From assembly GCA_030248225.1 (NCBI GenBank), contig JASANE010018609.1, positions 1-64,000 of the forward strand: 64,000 bases of DNA, in the 5' to 3' direction. The notes beneath the pieces are model-generated. The model made no database searches. It was not told the DNA's origin and worked only from the letters and a program-made list of their open reading frames with translations. This document shows, piece after piece, positions 34,401 to 47,861 of the stretch. This DNA comes from Trileptium ribeirensis (Eukaryota > Nematoda > Enoplea > Enoplida > Thoracostomopsidae). Each line of letters starts with the position of its first letter. Positions within the stretch are counted from its first letter, which is position 1. The position numbers were made by a program, and so were the translations under genes.

Positions 34401-36244
34401 TAGTTTGGACGCATGCACTTCATTTAGCACCACTGATTTGAGAAGTGCGGCGATTCCGAAGTTTATACTATACTATATGACACTTTATACTGGTGCATCT
34501 TGAAGTCAGGCGCTGTCTAAACATTCCGAATAATTTTGGTTTGCCTATGAATTTTAGGCCCGGCCCGAGCCGGCCAGTGAGAAAATAGGAATTTTTAGCG
34601 CAGTCCCAGGCTCTGATCCCAACATGTAATGTTACAGGATAAGTAATTTTTTAAATTTTGCCTAGTTTTGATCTGTTATGATTTTTTGGGTTCAAAGACA
34701 TTTTCTTTGTCATGCCGTCAAAAAAGAGTAAATAGAGGATATATCTATGCTCTGAGCTCAAATTAAGCCAACAACAAACCTTAAATTTTAGTCCTATCAA
34801 GTTTCCCTCACCGTTATGGGGAAGGAAATTTGGGATGGTCCAAAACGTTTTCAAGAACCGCTATAAATCGCCGCGAATTGTTTTCTTCGAACCAAAACAA
34901 AACATTAATTATATATAGCGTAAGTGCCCATAAGCATTAGAGTTGCAACTTTCCAAAATTAGTACCAGGACCCGGACCTTGTAAAATAAAATAATTTCGG
35001 ACCCGGTACCGGAATTTTTGAAAACGAATACCCGGACGCGGAATTTGTCTTTAGAAATACCCGGAATAATCGGAATATCCGGAGCCGGATACAGCTTTAA
35101 TAGGCATACACGCTCAAGCTCCGGGTGTGGGGGATTTCGGCGCTTTTGCATTTGCGCAGCATATACAGTTACATAAAAACATTAACTATATATCGCTCGC
35201 AATTAATGCATTCCTAAAAATAGAAACAAATAATAAAAAAACAAGCAAAATTTGATGCCAAAATTAAACCAAAAAATAGTCGAAACAGCGAGATCTCCCG
35301 TCTCTGCTTTTAAAAACCCAAACTCCGATCATTATAGCCCCAAAACTAGAAAGATCAAAAATTGTACGACGATTTTATTTTTATATGATTCGAAAAGAAA
35401 CACTTTCTTTGAGACTCGGGCGTTGCAAAAGGTTAAAAATACAGCAATAAATCGCCCAGAACTACATTCGATAACAACTATTCCTACCTACTTGCCATAC
35501 GCAAGAGAACGTTTTCAGCATTCCGAGCCTAATAAACAGCTTTGAAACGTTACCGTACGACTAGCGGCCAATTACTAAAAGTCATTCGCAACTATATGTC
35601 CAAAAATCATTTTGTACTCGCGGGACCTTTTGAAACAAAACTGGATAAATCGCCAAAAATATATAAAATACAATACATATAACTACTATATAAATACAAT
35701 ATCTATCATACACCTATTCTAATATATATATTTGACATATATATACATTTTTATATAATACAGCAACTCAAAAACCTCCAAAAACACTACCGCACAGAAA
35801 ACAAGCCCTTGCCATAAATATATCAGCTGCTGCACTAAGCCAGAACCGCCTGCGTCATATTGATTATGTATGATGTTTATAATCTTATCTAAAACCAACC
35901 ATAGTCTCATCAAAAAAACCAACCCGACAACCAAGAGTCATTCCGAGGCCAGATAGTAGTTCCTTACATTCGTAAAGTACACGCCGTTAATCATGTTCCG
36001 GTGAGATTAGGAGGCTGCTTTTTTAACTCCGCTGAAGCTAGGCTAACTTAACTCAAGCTAACAAATACGCAAGCTGAGTATCGAAAGCAGCAGCAGTAGC
36101 TTCAGCTATCTAAATCACATTAGGCCGTTCTCGTCTCGATACACCACAGTCGGCATGCATGCAACTCAGTGTGCGACGGCGTGTGCACACGCGCTATCAC
36201 AGCAGAAACTGTCAGGCTTTTGCACGCACGCAATGGACCCGTAA
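34401..36244. other. Non-coding interval; no gene recognised
   Basis: Contains a degenerate CCGGAA/ACCCGG simple-sequence patch at 34960-35100 and a very AT-rich stretch at 35640-35760. The 97-codon frame at 35252-35545 is unrecognised and has no splice context. Confidence 0.45.
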
Positions 36245-37457
36245 AGGTATGACATATTTCTCGCTGAACGAAGCTAAAAACTCTACCACGACCGGCTAAG
36301 TGCTGCACTTATCCTTCACGTCTACAGATAAGGTATGACATATTTTTCGCATGAACGAAAGCTAAAAACTCTACCACGACCGGCTAAGTGCTGCACTTAT
36401 CCTTCACGTCTACAGATCAGGTATGACATATTTCTCGCCGAACGAAGCTAAAAACTCTACCACGACCGGCTAAGTGCTGCACTTATCCTTCACGTCTACA
36501 GATCAGGTATGACATATTTTTCGCTGAACGAAAGCTAAAAACTCTACCACGACCGGCTAAGTGCTGCACTTATCCTTCACGTCTACAGATCAGGTATGAC
36601 ATATTTCTCGCCGAACGAAGCTAAAAACTCAACCACGACCGGCTAAGTGCTGCACTTATCCTTCACGTCTACAGATCAGGTATGACACATTTCTCGCTGA
36701 ACGAAAGCTAAAAACTATACCACGGCCGGCTAAGTACTGCACTTATCCTTCACGTCTACAGATCAGGTATGACATATTTCTCGCTGAACGAAAGCTAAAA
36801 ACTCTACCACGGCCGGCTAAGTGCTGCACTTATCCTTCACGTCTATAGATCAGGTATGACATATTTCTCACTGAACGAAAGCTAAAAACTCTACCACGAC
36901 CGGCTAAGTGCTGCACTTATCCTTCACGTCTACAGATCAGGTATGACATATTTCTCGCTGAACGAAAGCTAAAAACTCTACCACGACCGGCTAAGTGCTG
37001 CACTTATCCTTCACGTCTACAGATCAGGTATGACATATTTCTCGCCGAACGAAGCTAAAAACTCTACCACGACCGGCTAAGTGCTGCACTTATCCTTCAC
37101 GTCTACAGATCAGGTATGACATATTTCTCGCCGAACGAAGCTAAAAACTCTACCACGACCGGCTAAGTGATGCACTTATCCTTCACGTCTACAGATCAGG
37201 TATGACATATTTCTCGCCGAACGAAGCTAAAAACTCTACCACGACCGGCTAAGTGATGCACTTATCCTTCACGTCTACAGATCAGGTATGACATATTTCT
37301 CGCCGAACGAAGCTAAAAACTCTACCACGACCGGCTAAGTGCTGCACTTATCCTTCACGTCTACAGATCAGGTATGACATATTTCTCGCTGAACGAAAGC
37401 TAAAAACTCTACCACGACCGGCTAAGTGCTGCACTTATCCTTCACGTCTACAGATCA
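36245..37457. repeat. Minisatellite, fourteen units of about 87 bp
   Basis: Units start aggtatgacatatttctcgc and contain ccacgaccggctaagtgctg and ccttcacgtctacagatc. Starts at 36245, 36331, 36419 and 36505 give periods of 86-88; the difference is one or two A in cgaa(a)gct. Variants such as ggccgg and gtgatgc cluster in neighbouring units. Confidence 0.95.
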
Positions 37458-38340
37458 GCCGGGCTGAACAGCGCTGAATTCCGAATTCGTCAATCGATTG
37501 TGGTCATGTTCATATCATATTATCCTAGACAGCGGAGTTGGAACGATTCAATCCGGACGGTAAAGAGCGGCCCATTGCTTTCAATCGATTTTAACTGTGC
37601 TTCAAATAAGCTTTATTACCGCTACCGCCGTACACATTTACCAGAGATTGAGGCCGGTTACCGTTTTGTACCCGGTGATCTGGTTATGGTAGCGATCCAG
37701 TTACGAGATCATGTTCGAAAGCAGCCAATGTATTCCCGGCGCTTCGTAAATAAAAAAGTCTTGGAAACCAGTTGAGAACATCTGCCTTTGAAAACCGGTG
37801 ATACAGACGGATTAGGATTGCGTTTCATCCAGAGACATACAACGCTAGACAGAAGTAGGTGTTCAAGTAAAATGTTAACCACCGCGGTATGTCTTGGAAG
37901 CCGTTTTATCGTTCGGCGTTTCGTTCGTGACAATGCCCGAGTTGCACTGAGTTTGGAAGCATTGGCATATGAAATTGATGTGAAAAAGAATGCATACAGC
38001 AGAGTGTAGGGCCGCAAGTAAATCCTGTTCCCAAGCTGCATGCCATGAACGTGCCCTGCAACGGACAGCCCAACCGCATTCTTCATAGCAAGTGTCGCCG
38101 CAAAGGATGGTCAACGCGAGTGCTTTCAGCTTCTGAGCCAGACCGGGTTCCGACCAGATCCGATCACTCGAAATGACCCCATTCCATAACTGGCGCTAGT
38201 AACCGCTGATAAGCTTTCCCTTTCTACATAATTACCAATCAGTGGTAAAATTAAATTACATACGTATGACGCTTTCTGACAATCCAGCCAAATTTCATCC
38301 AAATTATTGTCTACACAGAGTATAAGAACAATCACCAACG
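37458..38340. other. Possible worn retroelement fragment; otherwise unrecognised
   Basis: In two + frames near 37525-37610 I see LDSGVGTIQ and NPDGKERPIAF, reminiscent of the RNase H region of Ty3/Gypsy pol but out of frame with each other. The following open stretches (37500-37775 and 37788-38009 on +, 37709-38086 on -) match nothing I know. Confidence 0.25.
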
Positions 38341-39420
38341 GCTGAAACTGAGCACCTCAACCGAATAGCATATACATATATACGTTAGCTAAATTTTTTA
38401 CCCTATCTAAAATCCGCTTTCCTCTCAGTCTTATCGCCGCTTCAAACCAATTTTTTCAAAGCTTCAGTTTTTAACCAAAAACACTCCTTATCATTAGAAC
38501 ACAAAGACTTATATTAGATATTCGAGAACAAATAGCCACGGCTGGCTCCTCTTAGAGAGAACAGTCTAGAATAAAACTACACTGCACGCGCAGACTATAC
38601 GCTCGCGTTTACACAGAAGTGAAGACTGAAGCCTATCTTGAACACATGGATGAGGGCGAAAGCCACGCACTAGCTCGTTGACTACCTCATGTGGGTTTAT
38701 CGAAACACACTAGACAGTAGGGCGCTGTTAAGCTGGCGGCTGGCGGCTGACGGAAAATCTTTTGTCGGCAAATATCAGATCTTATCCCCGTCCGATAGCT
38801 GTCGCTAACCGAAGTTTTAGCATTGGTTTTCGATTCAACAACGACTGCTCAACGTTTTTACACAACACCACATATGTAAGTTGATAACAGCAGCAGCAAC
38901 GTATAATAGCGAGATCGTTTGATAGAACTAAATTTGTGTTTAACATATCAATCAGAATGGTAACTGCACATGTAAATGGTTTTATTGCAACGCTTTCAAT
39001 TAAAAAGGGATTTATATTTAATGGGAGACCATTGTCTTACTATCCAGGCCACTTGTCATTAAGACACTTTTTTAACCTATTATATACAGAAACTTAATAT
39101 CTCGTGGCGAGGTAACTAAAAAGATAAACACCACCTGTCTGGTAGGTTTCACCCATTCAAATGTGTGATCCGCCCACCTGGAGCGACGCTTTGATGAATT
39201 GAGCCGTGGTATGCTCCGACCCAAAATTTTCTCCGCCAACATAGAGCCTGGTTCAGATGAGAACGCAGCGAATTTTTTCGGCCTAGGCCTTTCGATATCG
39301 ATGGCGCCCCGGGCCGAAAATACCGCCTCTCGCGCTTGGCTCCTTGTCGCTACTAAAACTGCCAAATCGTAGCTAGCTACACACAGAACCCGTCGGGTGT
39401 CCCGGTCCCACTCGATCCTA
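38341..39420. other. Non-coding interval; one unrecognised open frame
   Basis: The minus frame 39072-39365 (97 codons) and the + strand opposite it are both open and GC-richer than the flanks. They may belong to the decayed LINE that follows, but no motif proves it. Confidence 0.3.
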
Positions 39421-39426
39421 CCAATA

Positions 39427-39546
39427 CACTTGTGGTTTCGAAAAGTTTTTCAACACCGTGAATCATCCGTCAGCGCTTTTATTCCATTCTAGCGAAACGT
39501 GGCGTGTCACTGTTTGATCCGGCCCAGACCAACAATTACGTATTGT
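39427..39546 (+). pseudogene. Decayed LINE reverse transcriptase fragment
   Basis: One frame reads GFEKFFNTVNHPSALLFH, resembling the RT block DFEKAFDTVNH..LL of jockey/CR1-like elements. The continuation AKRGVSLFDPAQ is in another frame, so there is a frameshift, and both frames soon stop. It is different in sequence from the RTE at the left edge. Confidence 0.5.
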
Positions 39547-40984
39547 AGTCTGGTCTGTACAAAAGTAATCAGTCTGTCTGGGTTGCCCAAATTTCGCTGC
39601 ACCGGCTTCAGCTACGTACGTCCACCACGTCTGATCTCTCAGTTACTTTCCACATTCGTTTTTGAAATCACGATTCAAATACATCGTACAGCTACATGTA
39701 CGTACATATATACATATATATAGATATCATAACATCATATGGCGTGCAATCGGAACCAATGACAAACCAATTAATAAATATTCTTTGACAATTTGCGACA
39801 ACGCCAAATCCGATTATAGGACTGATAGCACATGACAAAAGCGACTTAGGCCAGCAGCTGCTTCTTGCATTTTGGCGACAACAACTAATGTATTCCATGA
39901 TCGAAAAATGAGAGCAATATTAGCTTCGATCTACATATTATTAGGCGTCGAATAATAAAAACAATTGCGAAAATCCATCAATCTTGTGTATAACGAAAAT
40001 CCAGCGATCCGTCCAAAAATTGGACGCTACAATAAATGATTTTTTGCACAATTATTTTAGGAAATTAAGCAAAGTTAATTGTTCGCTAAACGCTGCAAGT
40101 AAACGAAAACACATGTTGGTTTTCTCTATATATGTAGATCACGTAAATATATATACGTACAGGGGCGCTCCTCCTCATTTTTCTAGAAAAGGAAGCCATC
40201 TGCAAGGCCATCTGTCCAATTTTCCGGTAGCGGTCCCACCCACTTTTTAATGACGTACATATAGAGAATACATACGTCCCTGTATACATATTAATATAGA
40301 GAAGTGAATAATTCGCCCTTGGATAGCTCGCACCCGCCCAGAATGATATTCAGGATTAAGCCTAGGCTTTATTCTGGGAATGAATTGATTAGGAGGAGGG
40401 ACGAATTGTCTGGGTACAAATTTTGACGCTGCTCAGTTGCCCAATGCAGGAATTGGCCGATAATCACATAAAAATGATTTATATAATCAGGGCATAGCTG
40501 GAGCCGAAATAAGCAGGAACCCGAACGCGATATTATAAATTTATGTAGGAGTAAAATTAACGAAAAGAGAAGTAAGGGCACAGTCTTGACTTAGAACTGT
40601 GCTGAAAATGATCGTTTCGCTTCCCTTTAGACATCAGAGTCGTATTTTTATCTCACTGAGAGTTGGAAAAGATAAACGAAAAAACGTTTCCATTTCAGGA
40701 TTGACTTATTTTCCGATCCACACGGTGTTATCGCTCGGTCCGTATCAGAACTGGAAAAATGCCTTCGGCTATACATCCTTCCTGCAAATTACGTCCCACT
40801 GAATGTGCAATAGACTAAGCAGTTTTCCCCTGAAGCAAGTTAATAATAGAAAGTTTTCCATACAAATCCTGGAACTATTGTTTTTTATACAGTTCGAAAG
40901 AAAATTATTTTCAAGCTGCTATACTTGATACGGACTAATAATTTAGCAGTAAACGCATTTCCTTGCTTATAAAGCAGTACCAGG
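39547..40984. other. Non-coding interval; fragment of the dispersed repeat
   Basis: About 39940-39980 carries the right-end motif (ggcgtcgaataa, gcgaaaatccatc) of the repeat at 6340-8213. No exon or RNA gene is supported. Confidence 0.4.
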
Positions 40985-41155
40985 CACTAGTGGAGCCAAA
41001 CGGGCGTGGGGTCGGCTAGACCTCCCATGTCAGACCTAAGCCGGGTCATTAAAAAATTTTTAATCAAAAATATAAAGTCGGAAAAAATCTGTTGATCAAA
41101 GACGACCAAGTTCCGAGCCCCCTGTCCCCGTCAAAAATTACCGGATCCACCAGGG
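40985..41155. mobile_element. Small hAT-like MITE
   Basis: The ends cactagtggagcc and, inverted, ccctggtggatcc pair with a few mismatches. The flanking octamers gtaccagg (40977-40984) and ttcccagg (41156-41163) agree at six of eight positions. A truncated relative starts at 60926 (cactagcggatcc). Confidence 0.65.
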
Positions 41156-42952
41156 TTCCCAGGCTACGTTTTTGAACACCCTATATGTATTCATTCCCTA
41201 GCGGTGTTTTGTTAAAACACAGCATGTTTTAGGATGAAAAAATTGTAGAGCAAGCATTGTTTATTCTGGAACAATTCGCCTGAGTTAAAATCATATCATT
41301 CGGAAAAGCAAATTACTCACTGGTACACATCAAATGTATGAGTACGTTTGGACCACAGCCGGAGAAAAAAATAGATATTCTCTGAACACAATTCCGATCC
41401 CTGTAAGGTTTTAGTTTTCCGTTTTCCTGAATTCCAATTTTCGTCTCCGATTACTTCCTGACGCATAATAAGGCATTTTTTGTGGTGAAAAGGACATAAT
41501 CTGAGGAACCAAGTGGGAATCAAATACAGTTGTAGCTCACACACACGTAGACCTGAAGCGAGTCAAACGCCAATCGGGTTCTTGTTGCAGGAGAAACCAG
41601 CGGCTCACCACGAACGTTCATCTATGAGCCTTGGCTTGGCTGGCTCGGCTTTAGCTTAAAACTCGGCTAACTCACCAACCAGCTAAGCAAGCTGCTCCAT
41701 GATGCCATACCAACCATTATAATAGTCTCACTGCCTATATATTACATTATATGTATATATGTCTATATATTATTATTAGACATTGCTTTTGTAACGAAAA
41801 CAGTAAACACAGCCATGAAACGCCACAGCGAAACCATATACAGACAATATTCTAAAACCGAATGTGGTTTGTTCGGGCAAGCAAAGTATTATTTCAAGAT
41901 CCCAAAGCGAACATATTTCTCAAGCTTTCTTTTTAATGCCAAGCGCAACAACAGGGCAGCATCAATATATAAAATATATTCCATGTATCATGCACTGTTG
42001 GCTTTATATATGTATCACAGTTGGGAGGGGAGGGTACAGCGTAAATGGGCTTGGAATACGAATGGGTTTGCTAGGGTAGATCCCTACGTCGAAGCACTCG
42101 AAACTGATGCTTCAATCAAAAAAATATAAAATCAAAACAGCGTCCCGCTACTTCGATGCGTTGTATTTAGCTTTTTAAACCCTTTATATTAGAAACCGCA
42201 ACCGGGTCGGAGCGGGTGTTGTCGCATTCCCGACTCGGGTCGTCGGGTCAAATTCGGGACCAACAATGGATCCGAAATGTCGTCCAATCTCATGTTCTAC
42301 TTACCTGCGTGCGGGACAGAATTTTGCACAATCCCAACGCAAGCTTTAGTGGACCCAGCTATTATCAATGAGAGTGTTCGTGTAATACATAAGCACAATG
42401 CAAAATACACTGGAACGCGAAAACATATTTTTAAACATTTCTTACTGTTTCCATATCTCGAATTTTTTCATCTGCTCATGCATAATATGTATCTTGAGAG
42501 ACTGCACTCGGGTCTGCGAATTGTCAGGTGAGGTCTGATCGGGTCTGAAAATGTGGATCCGATGTGGCCTTTTGTAATTCTACCATCTACTAATCGATAT
42601 TTAAAACTTTAAAAATAGAAAACCATAGTATTATAGAGCTTTTGCTGCTCCGCCAGGATATCCGGCAAACTTTGCAGATCATGTTTGAGAAGAAGCATGA
42701 CAGATAAGGAGTTGCACGTTGCGTCCGATCATATCAGCCCTTATCCAATTTGTGGGCACTGGGCGCGCGCTATAGATGTTCGAGTAATTATATTTTGTAT
42801 CTGTCAATGCCTAGGGACGGACCAATATAAATGGTCCTATCAATACCCACTTCGTAATTTTTGGACGTCCGAAAAAATTTTGGTGGGGGAAGGGCCTAAT
42901 TCCCTCTAAATATTTCAGTGTATATACCCTCTACGAATTTGACTGTCTGTAA
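41156..42952. other. Non-coding interval; one unrecognised 104-codon frame
   Basis: The + frame 41815-42129 is the longest open stretch. It has KYYFKIPKRTYFSSF and ends DASIKKI, but I know no relative and see no transcription or splice context. The rest is AT-rich. Confidence 0.3.
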
Positions 42953-43264
42953 ATATTGCTATGCTGTTAACGCAACGTGTTTTTGATGGTCTGGGACAAA
43001 CTGTCATAAACATGAACACCGCTTCAAATACTAGTAACCTCGCGAGGTTTAAAAAGCGTGACCACATCCTACCGACGGGTTGTTATGGGTCGAAGTTCAC
43101 TTGTCAATATATTGCTATGCTCCTAATGAAACGTGTTTTTGATGGCCTGGCACAAACTGTCATAAACATGAACACCGCTTCAAATACTAGTACCCTCACG
43201 CGGTTTAAAAAACGTGACCATATCCTACCGACGGATTCTCATAAAAATTCCCGGCGAAGTTCAG
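42953..43264. repeat. Two-unit 156-bp direct repeat
   Basis: Units begin atattgctatgct at 42953 and 43109 and contain acgtgtttttgatgg and cttcaaatactagta. The 156-bp period keeps a + frame open (42961-43329), with FDGL(G/A)QTVINMNTASNTS repeated. There is no family match, so coding status is unsupported. Confidence 0.85.
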
Positions 43265-43670
43265 TTGTCAATCACTTGCGAGGCGAAATAAATATCTTTC
43301 TACCATTCAATAAATCGAATAGTTGTTAATACAAAATAACGCCCACCGAAACAGAACTAATTAGTCTCTTAAACATAAAATGTACACAAACAGTATTTTA
43401 AGCAACGCCCAATAATGGGAACTACGAAAGTTGGTACCGAAGGAACTCACCTTAGTAATTTCGACAGTGAATGCTAAGAAGAAGAGTCATGAAGCTTCCA
43501 AGACATCAATCAGCAAGCGGGACCACTGTAGCGCTAATTCGGAATCACCATCTCATTTCGATAATGGCGCTCAATGCAAAAACAAGTAGCATCGGCTGTT
43601 TACCCACTACCCGCGAGCTCCCATATTTGAGGTTTCATTCAGGTGGCACGGATACTCGACGCAGCTATGT
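43265..43670. other. Non-coding interval; nothing recognised
   Basis: Short unique-looking stretch leading into the 81-bp array. The 72-codon frame at 43471-43689 runs into the array and is not convincing. Confidence 0.4.
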
Positions 43671-46600
43671 GGGCTGTATTATTATCTAGTAACTCGCAGC
43701 GAGAAGAAACGAGGTGAAATTTATTAGTCTAGCGAAGTGGGAAGTGCGAGTGGGCTGTATTATTATCTAGTAACTCGCAGCGAGAAGAAACAATGTGAAA
43801 TTTATTAGTCTAGCGAAGTGGGAAGTACGAGTGGGCTGTATTATTAGCTAGTAACTCGCAGCGAGAAGAAACGAGGTGAAATTTATTAGTCTAGCGAGGT
43901 TGGAAGTGTATTATTAGCTAGTAACTCGCAGCGAGAAGAAACGAGGTGAAATTTGTTATTCTAGCGAAGTAGGAAGTACGAATGGGCTGTATTATTAGCT
44001 AGTAACTAGCAGCGATAAGAAACGAGGTGAAATTTATTAGTCTAGCGAAGTGGGAAGTAGGAGTGGGCTGTATTATTATCTAGTAACTCGCAGCGAGAAG
44101 AAACGATGTTCAATTTATTAGTCTAGCGAAGTGGGAAGTACGAGTGGGCTGCATTATTAGCTAGTAACTCGCAGCGAGAAGAAAAGAGGTGAAATTTATT
44201 AGTCTAGCGAAGTGGAAAGTACGAGTGGGCTGTATTATTATCTAGTAACTCGCAGCGAGAAGAAACGAGGTGAAATTTATTAGTCTAGCGAAGTGGAAAG
44301 TACGAGTGGGCTGTATTATTAGCTAGTAACTCGCAGCGAGAAGAAAGGAGATGAAATTTATTAGTCTAGCGAAGTGGAAAGTACGAGTGGGCTGTATATA
44401 TTATTAGCTAGTAACTCGCAGCGAGACGAAACGATGTGAAATTTATTAGTCTAGCGAAGTAGGAAATACGAGTGGGCTGTATTATTAGCTAGTAACTCGC
44501 AGCGAGAAGAAACGAGGTGAAATTTATTATTCTAGCGAAGTACGAGTGGGCTGTAGTATTATCTAGTAACTCGCAGCGAGAAGAAACGAGGTGAAATTTA
44601 TTAGTCTAGCGAAGTGGGAAGTACGAGTGGGCTGTATTATTATCTAGTAACTCGAGCGAGAAGAAACGATGTTCAATTTATTAGTCTAGCGAAATGGGAA
44701 GTACGAGTGGGCTGCATTATTAGCTAGTAACTCGCAGCGAGAAGAAAATAGGTGAAATTTATTAGTCTAGCGAAGCGGAAAGTACGAGTGGGCTATATTA
44801 TTAGCTAGTAACTCGCAGCGAGAAGAAAAGAGGTGAAATTTATTAGTCTAGCGAAGTGGGATGTACGAGTGGGCTGTATTATTAGCTAGTAACTCGCAGC
44901 GAGAAGAAACGAGGTGAAATTTATTAGTATAGCGAAGTGGGAAGTACGAGTGGGCTGCATTATTAGCTAGTAACTCGCAGCGAGAAGAAAAAAGGTGAAA
45001 TTTATTAGTCTAGCGAAGCGGAAAGTACGAGTGTGCTGTATTATAATGTAGTAACTCGCAGCGAGAAGAAACGAGGTGAAATTTATTAGTCTAGCGAAGT
45101 GGAAAGTACGAGTGGGCTGTATTATTAGCTAGTAACTCGCAGCGAGAAGAAAGGAGGTGAAATTTATTAGTCTAGCGAAGTGGGAAGTACGAGTGGGCTG
45201 TATTATTAGCTAGTAACTCGCAGCGAGAAGAAAAAAGGTGAAATTTATTAGTCTAGCGAAGCGGAAAGTACGAGTGGGCTGCATTATTAGCTAGTAACTC
45301 GCAGCGAGAAGAAAAGAGGTGAAATTTATTAGTCTAGCGAAGTGGGAAGTACGAGTGGGCTGTATTATTAGCTAGTAACTCGCAGCGAGAAGAAACGAGG
45401 TGAAATTTATTAGTATAGCGAAGTGGGAAGTACGAGTGGGCTGCATTATTAGCTAGTAACTCGCAGCGAGAAGAAAAGAGGTGAAATTTATTAGTCTAGC
45501 GAAGCGGAAAGTACGAGTGGGCTGTATTATAATGTAGTAACTCGCAGCGAGAAGAAACGAGGTGAAATTTATTAGTCTAGCGAAGTAGGAAATACGAGTG
45601 GGCTGTATTATTAGCTAGTAACTCGCAGCGAGAAGAAACGAGGTGAAATTTATTATTCTAGCGAAGTACGAGTGGGCTGTAGTATTATCTAGTAACTCGC
45701 AGCGAGAAGAAACGAGGTGAAATTTATTAGTCTAGCGAAGTGGGAAGTACGAGTGGGCTGTATTATTATCTAGTAACTCGAGCGAGAAGAAACGATGTTC
45801 AATTTATTAGTCTAGCGAAATGGGAAGTACGAGTGGGCTGTATTATTAGCTAGTAACTCGCAGCGAGAAGAAAATAGGTGAAATTTATTAGTCTAGCGAA
45901 GCGGAAAGTACGAGTGGGCTGCATTATTATCTAGTAACTCGCAGCGAGAAGAAAAGAGGTGAAATTTATTAGTCTAGCGAAGTGGGAAGTACGAGTGGGC
46001 TGTATTATTAGCTAGTAACTCGCAGCGAGAAGACAGGAGGTGAAAATTATTAGAAAAGCGAAGTGAGAGGTAAGAGGGGGCTGGATTATTAGATAGTAAC
46101 TCGCAGCGAGAAGAGAAAAGAGGTGAAATTTATTAGTCTAGCGAAGCTGGAAAGTACGAGTGTGCTGTATTATAATGTAGTAACTCGCAGCGAGAAGAAA
46201 CGAGGTGAAATTTATTAGTCTAGCGAAGTGGAAAGTACGAGTGGGCTGTAAAAAAATTATTAGCTAGTAACTCGCAGCGAGAAGAAAGGAAACACCGGTG
46301 AAATTTATTAGTCTAGCGAAGTGGGAAGTACGAGTGGGCTGTATTATTATCTAGTAACTCGCAGCGAGAAGAAACGAGGTGAAATTTATTAGTCTAGCGA
46401 AGTGGAAAGTACGAGTGGGCTGTATTATTAGCTAGTAACTCGCAGCGAGAAGAAAGGAGGTGAAATTTATTAGTCTAGCGAAGTGGGAAGTACGAGTGGG
46501 CTGTATTATTAGCTAGTAACTCGCAGCGAGAAGAAACGAGGTGAAATTTATTAGTCTAGCGAAGTGGGAAGTACGAGTGGGCTGCATTATTAGCTAGTAA

Positions 46601-47510
46601 CTCGCAGCGAGAAGAAAAGAGGTGAAATTTATTAGTCTAGCGAAGTGGGAAGTACGAGTGGGCTGCATTATTAGCTAGTAACTCGCAGCGAGAAGAAACG
46701 AGGTGAAATTTATTAGTCTAGCGAAGTGGGAAGTACGAGTGGGCTGTATTATTATCTAGTAACTCGCAGCGAGAAGAAACGAGGTGAAATTTATTAGTCT
46801 AGCGAAGTGGGAAGTACGAGTGGGCTGTATTATTATCTAGTAACTCGCAGCGAGAAGAAACGAGGTGAAATTTATTAGTCTAGCGAAGTGGGAAGTACGA
46901 GTGGGCTGTATTATTAGCTAGTAACTCGCAGCGAGAAGAAACGAGGTGAAATTTATTAGTCTAGCGAAGTAAAAAAAACAAAAAAAAAAACGGGAAGTAC
47001 GAGTGGGCTGTATTATTATATAGTAACTCGCAGCGAGAAGAAACGAGGTGAAATTTATTAGTCTAGCGAAGTGGGAAGTAGGAGTGGGCTGTATTATTAT
47101 CTAGTAACTCGCAGCGAGAAAAAAACGATGCAATTTATTAGTCTAGCGAAGTGGGAATACGAGTGGGCTACATTATTACTAGTAACTCGCAGCGAGAAGA
47201 AAAGAGGTGAAATTTATTAGTCTAGCGAAGCGGAAAGTACGAGTGGGCTGTATTATTATCTAGTGACTCGCAGCGAGAAGAAACGAGGTGAAATTTATTA
47301 GTCTAGCGAAGTGGGAAGTACGAGTGGGCTGTATTATTATCTAGTGACTCGCAGCGAGAAGAAACGAGGTGAATTTTATTAGTCTAGCGAAGTGGGAAGT
47401 ACGAGTGGGTTGTATTATTATCTAGTAACTCGCAGCGAGAAGAAACAGCAGGTGAGACAATTTAAAAAATTAGTATAGCGAACTGGGGAAGTACGAGTGG
47501 GCCCGCATTA
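43671..47510. repeat. Satellite-like array, about 46 units of 81 bp
   Basis: Units start gggctgtattattagctag and contain ctcgcagcgag (a small palindrome), gaagaaacgaggtgaaattt and attagtctagcgaagtggg. Starts at 43671, 43752 and 43833 give the 81-bp period. Blocks of variants recur together, for example the gatgttcaattt unit. Several units contain odd A-rich or other insertions (about 46246, 46290, 46969-46991), which look more like base-calling or polishing errors than evolution. The LTR element lies just beyond the array. Confidence 0.95.
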
Positions 47511-47564
47511 TCAGCTAGAAACCAGAAAACAAAAAAAAAAAAAAAAAAAAAACAAAACAGCATA

Positions 47565-47847
47565 TGTAATTAGTTTATAATCACTTATCATCAATTGTCA
47601 ATGATTTTACTTTCAATTACCTTCAGTCAGGCTTCTCTTCAATCGGCACGCTGTTGTGGTCGTTGAGTCTTTGGGCGTCGATTGAGGAATCATCTATCGT
47701 CACGACGTACGGCAGTTGATCTAGTGAACAATGACTGGTAGTCGAGATCACGAACGCCTTATATAGTCTATTGTCTTTGCTAACGTATATAATTTGCATA
47801 GGCAAATTGTTAGCATTAATTTGCATAAGCAAATTATTAGCATTACA
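47565..47847 (-). repeat. 3' LTR of the Gypsy element
   Basis: 283 bp, starting TGTAAT and ending ATTACA (6-bp inverted ends). It holds a minus-strand TATATAAG at about 47757-47765 and two ATGCAAAT octamers (complement at 47792-47799 and 47819-47826). A 69-codon open frame inside the LTR is present in both copies but has no known relative. Confidence 0.96.
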
Positions 47848-47858
47848 GAACCCCCATT
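47848..47858 (-). promoter_or_regulatory. Candidate polypurine tract
   Basis: Immediately before the 3' LTR the minus strand reads AATGGGGGTTC. The G-run is the likely primer for plus-strand synthesis. It is short and ends in pyrimidines, so the assignment rests on position. Confidence 0.45.
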
Positions 47859-47861
47859 GTT

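Noticed and set aside
47623..47832. 69-codon frame inside the LTRs
   Set aside because: Present in both LTRs, overlaps the TATA region and has no relatives, so it is unlikely to be a gene.
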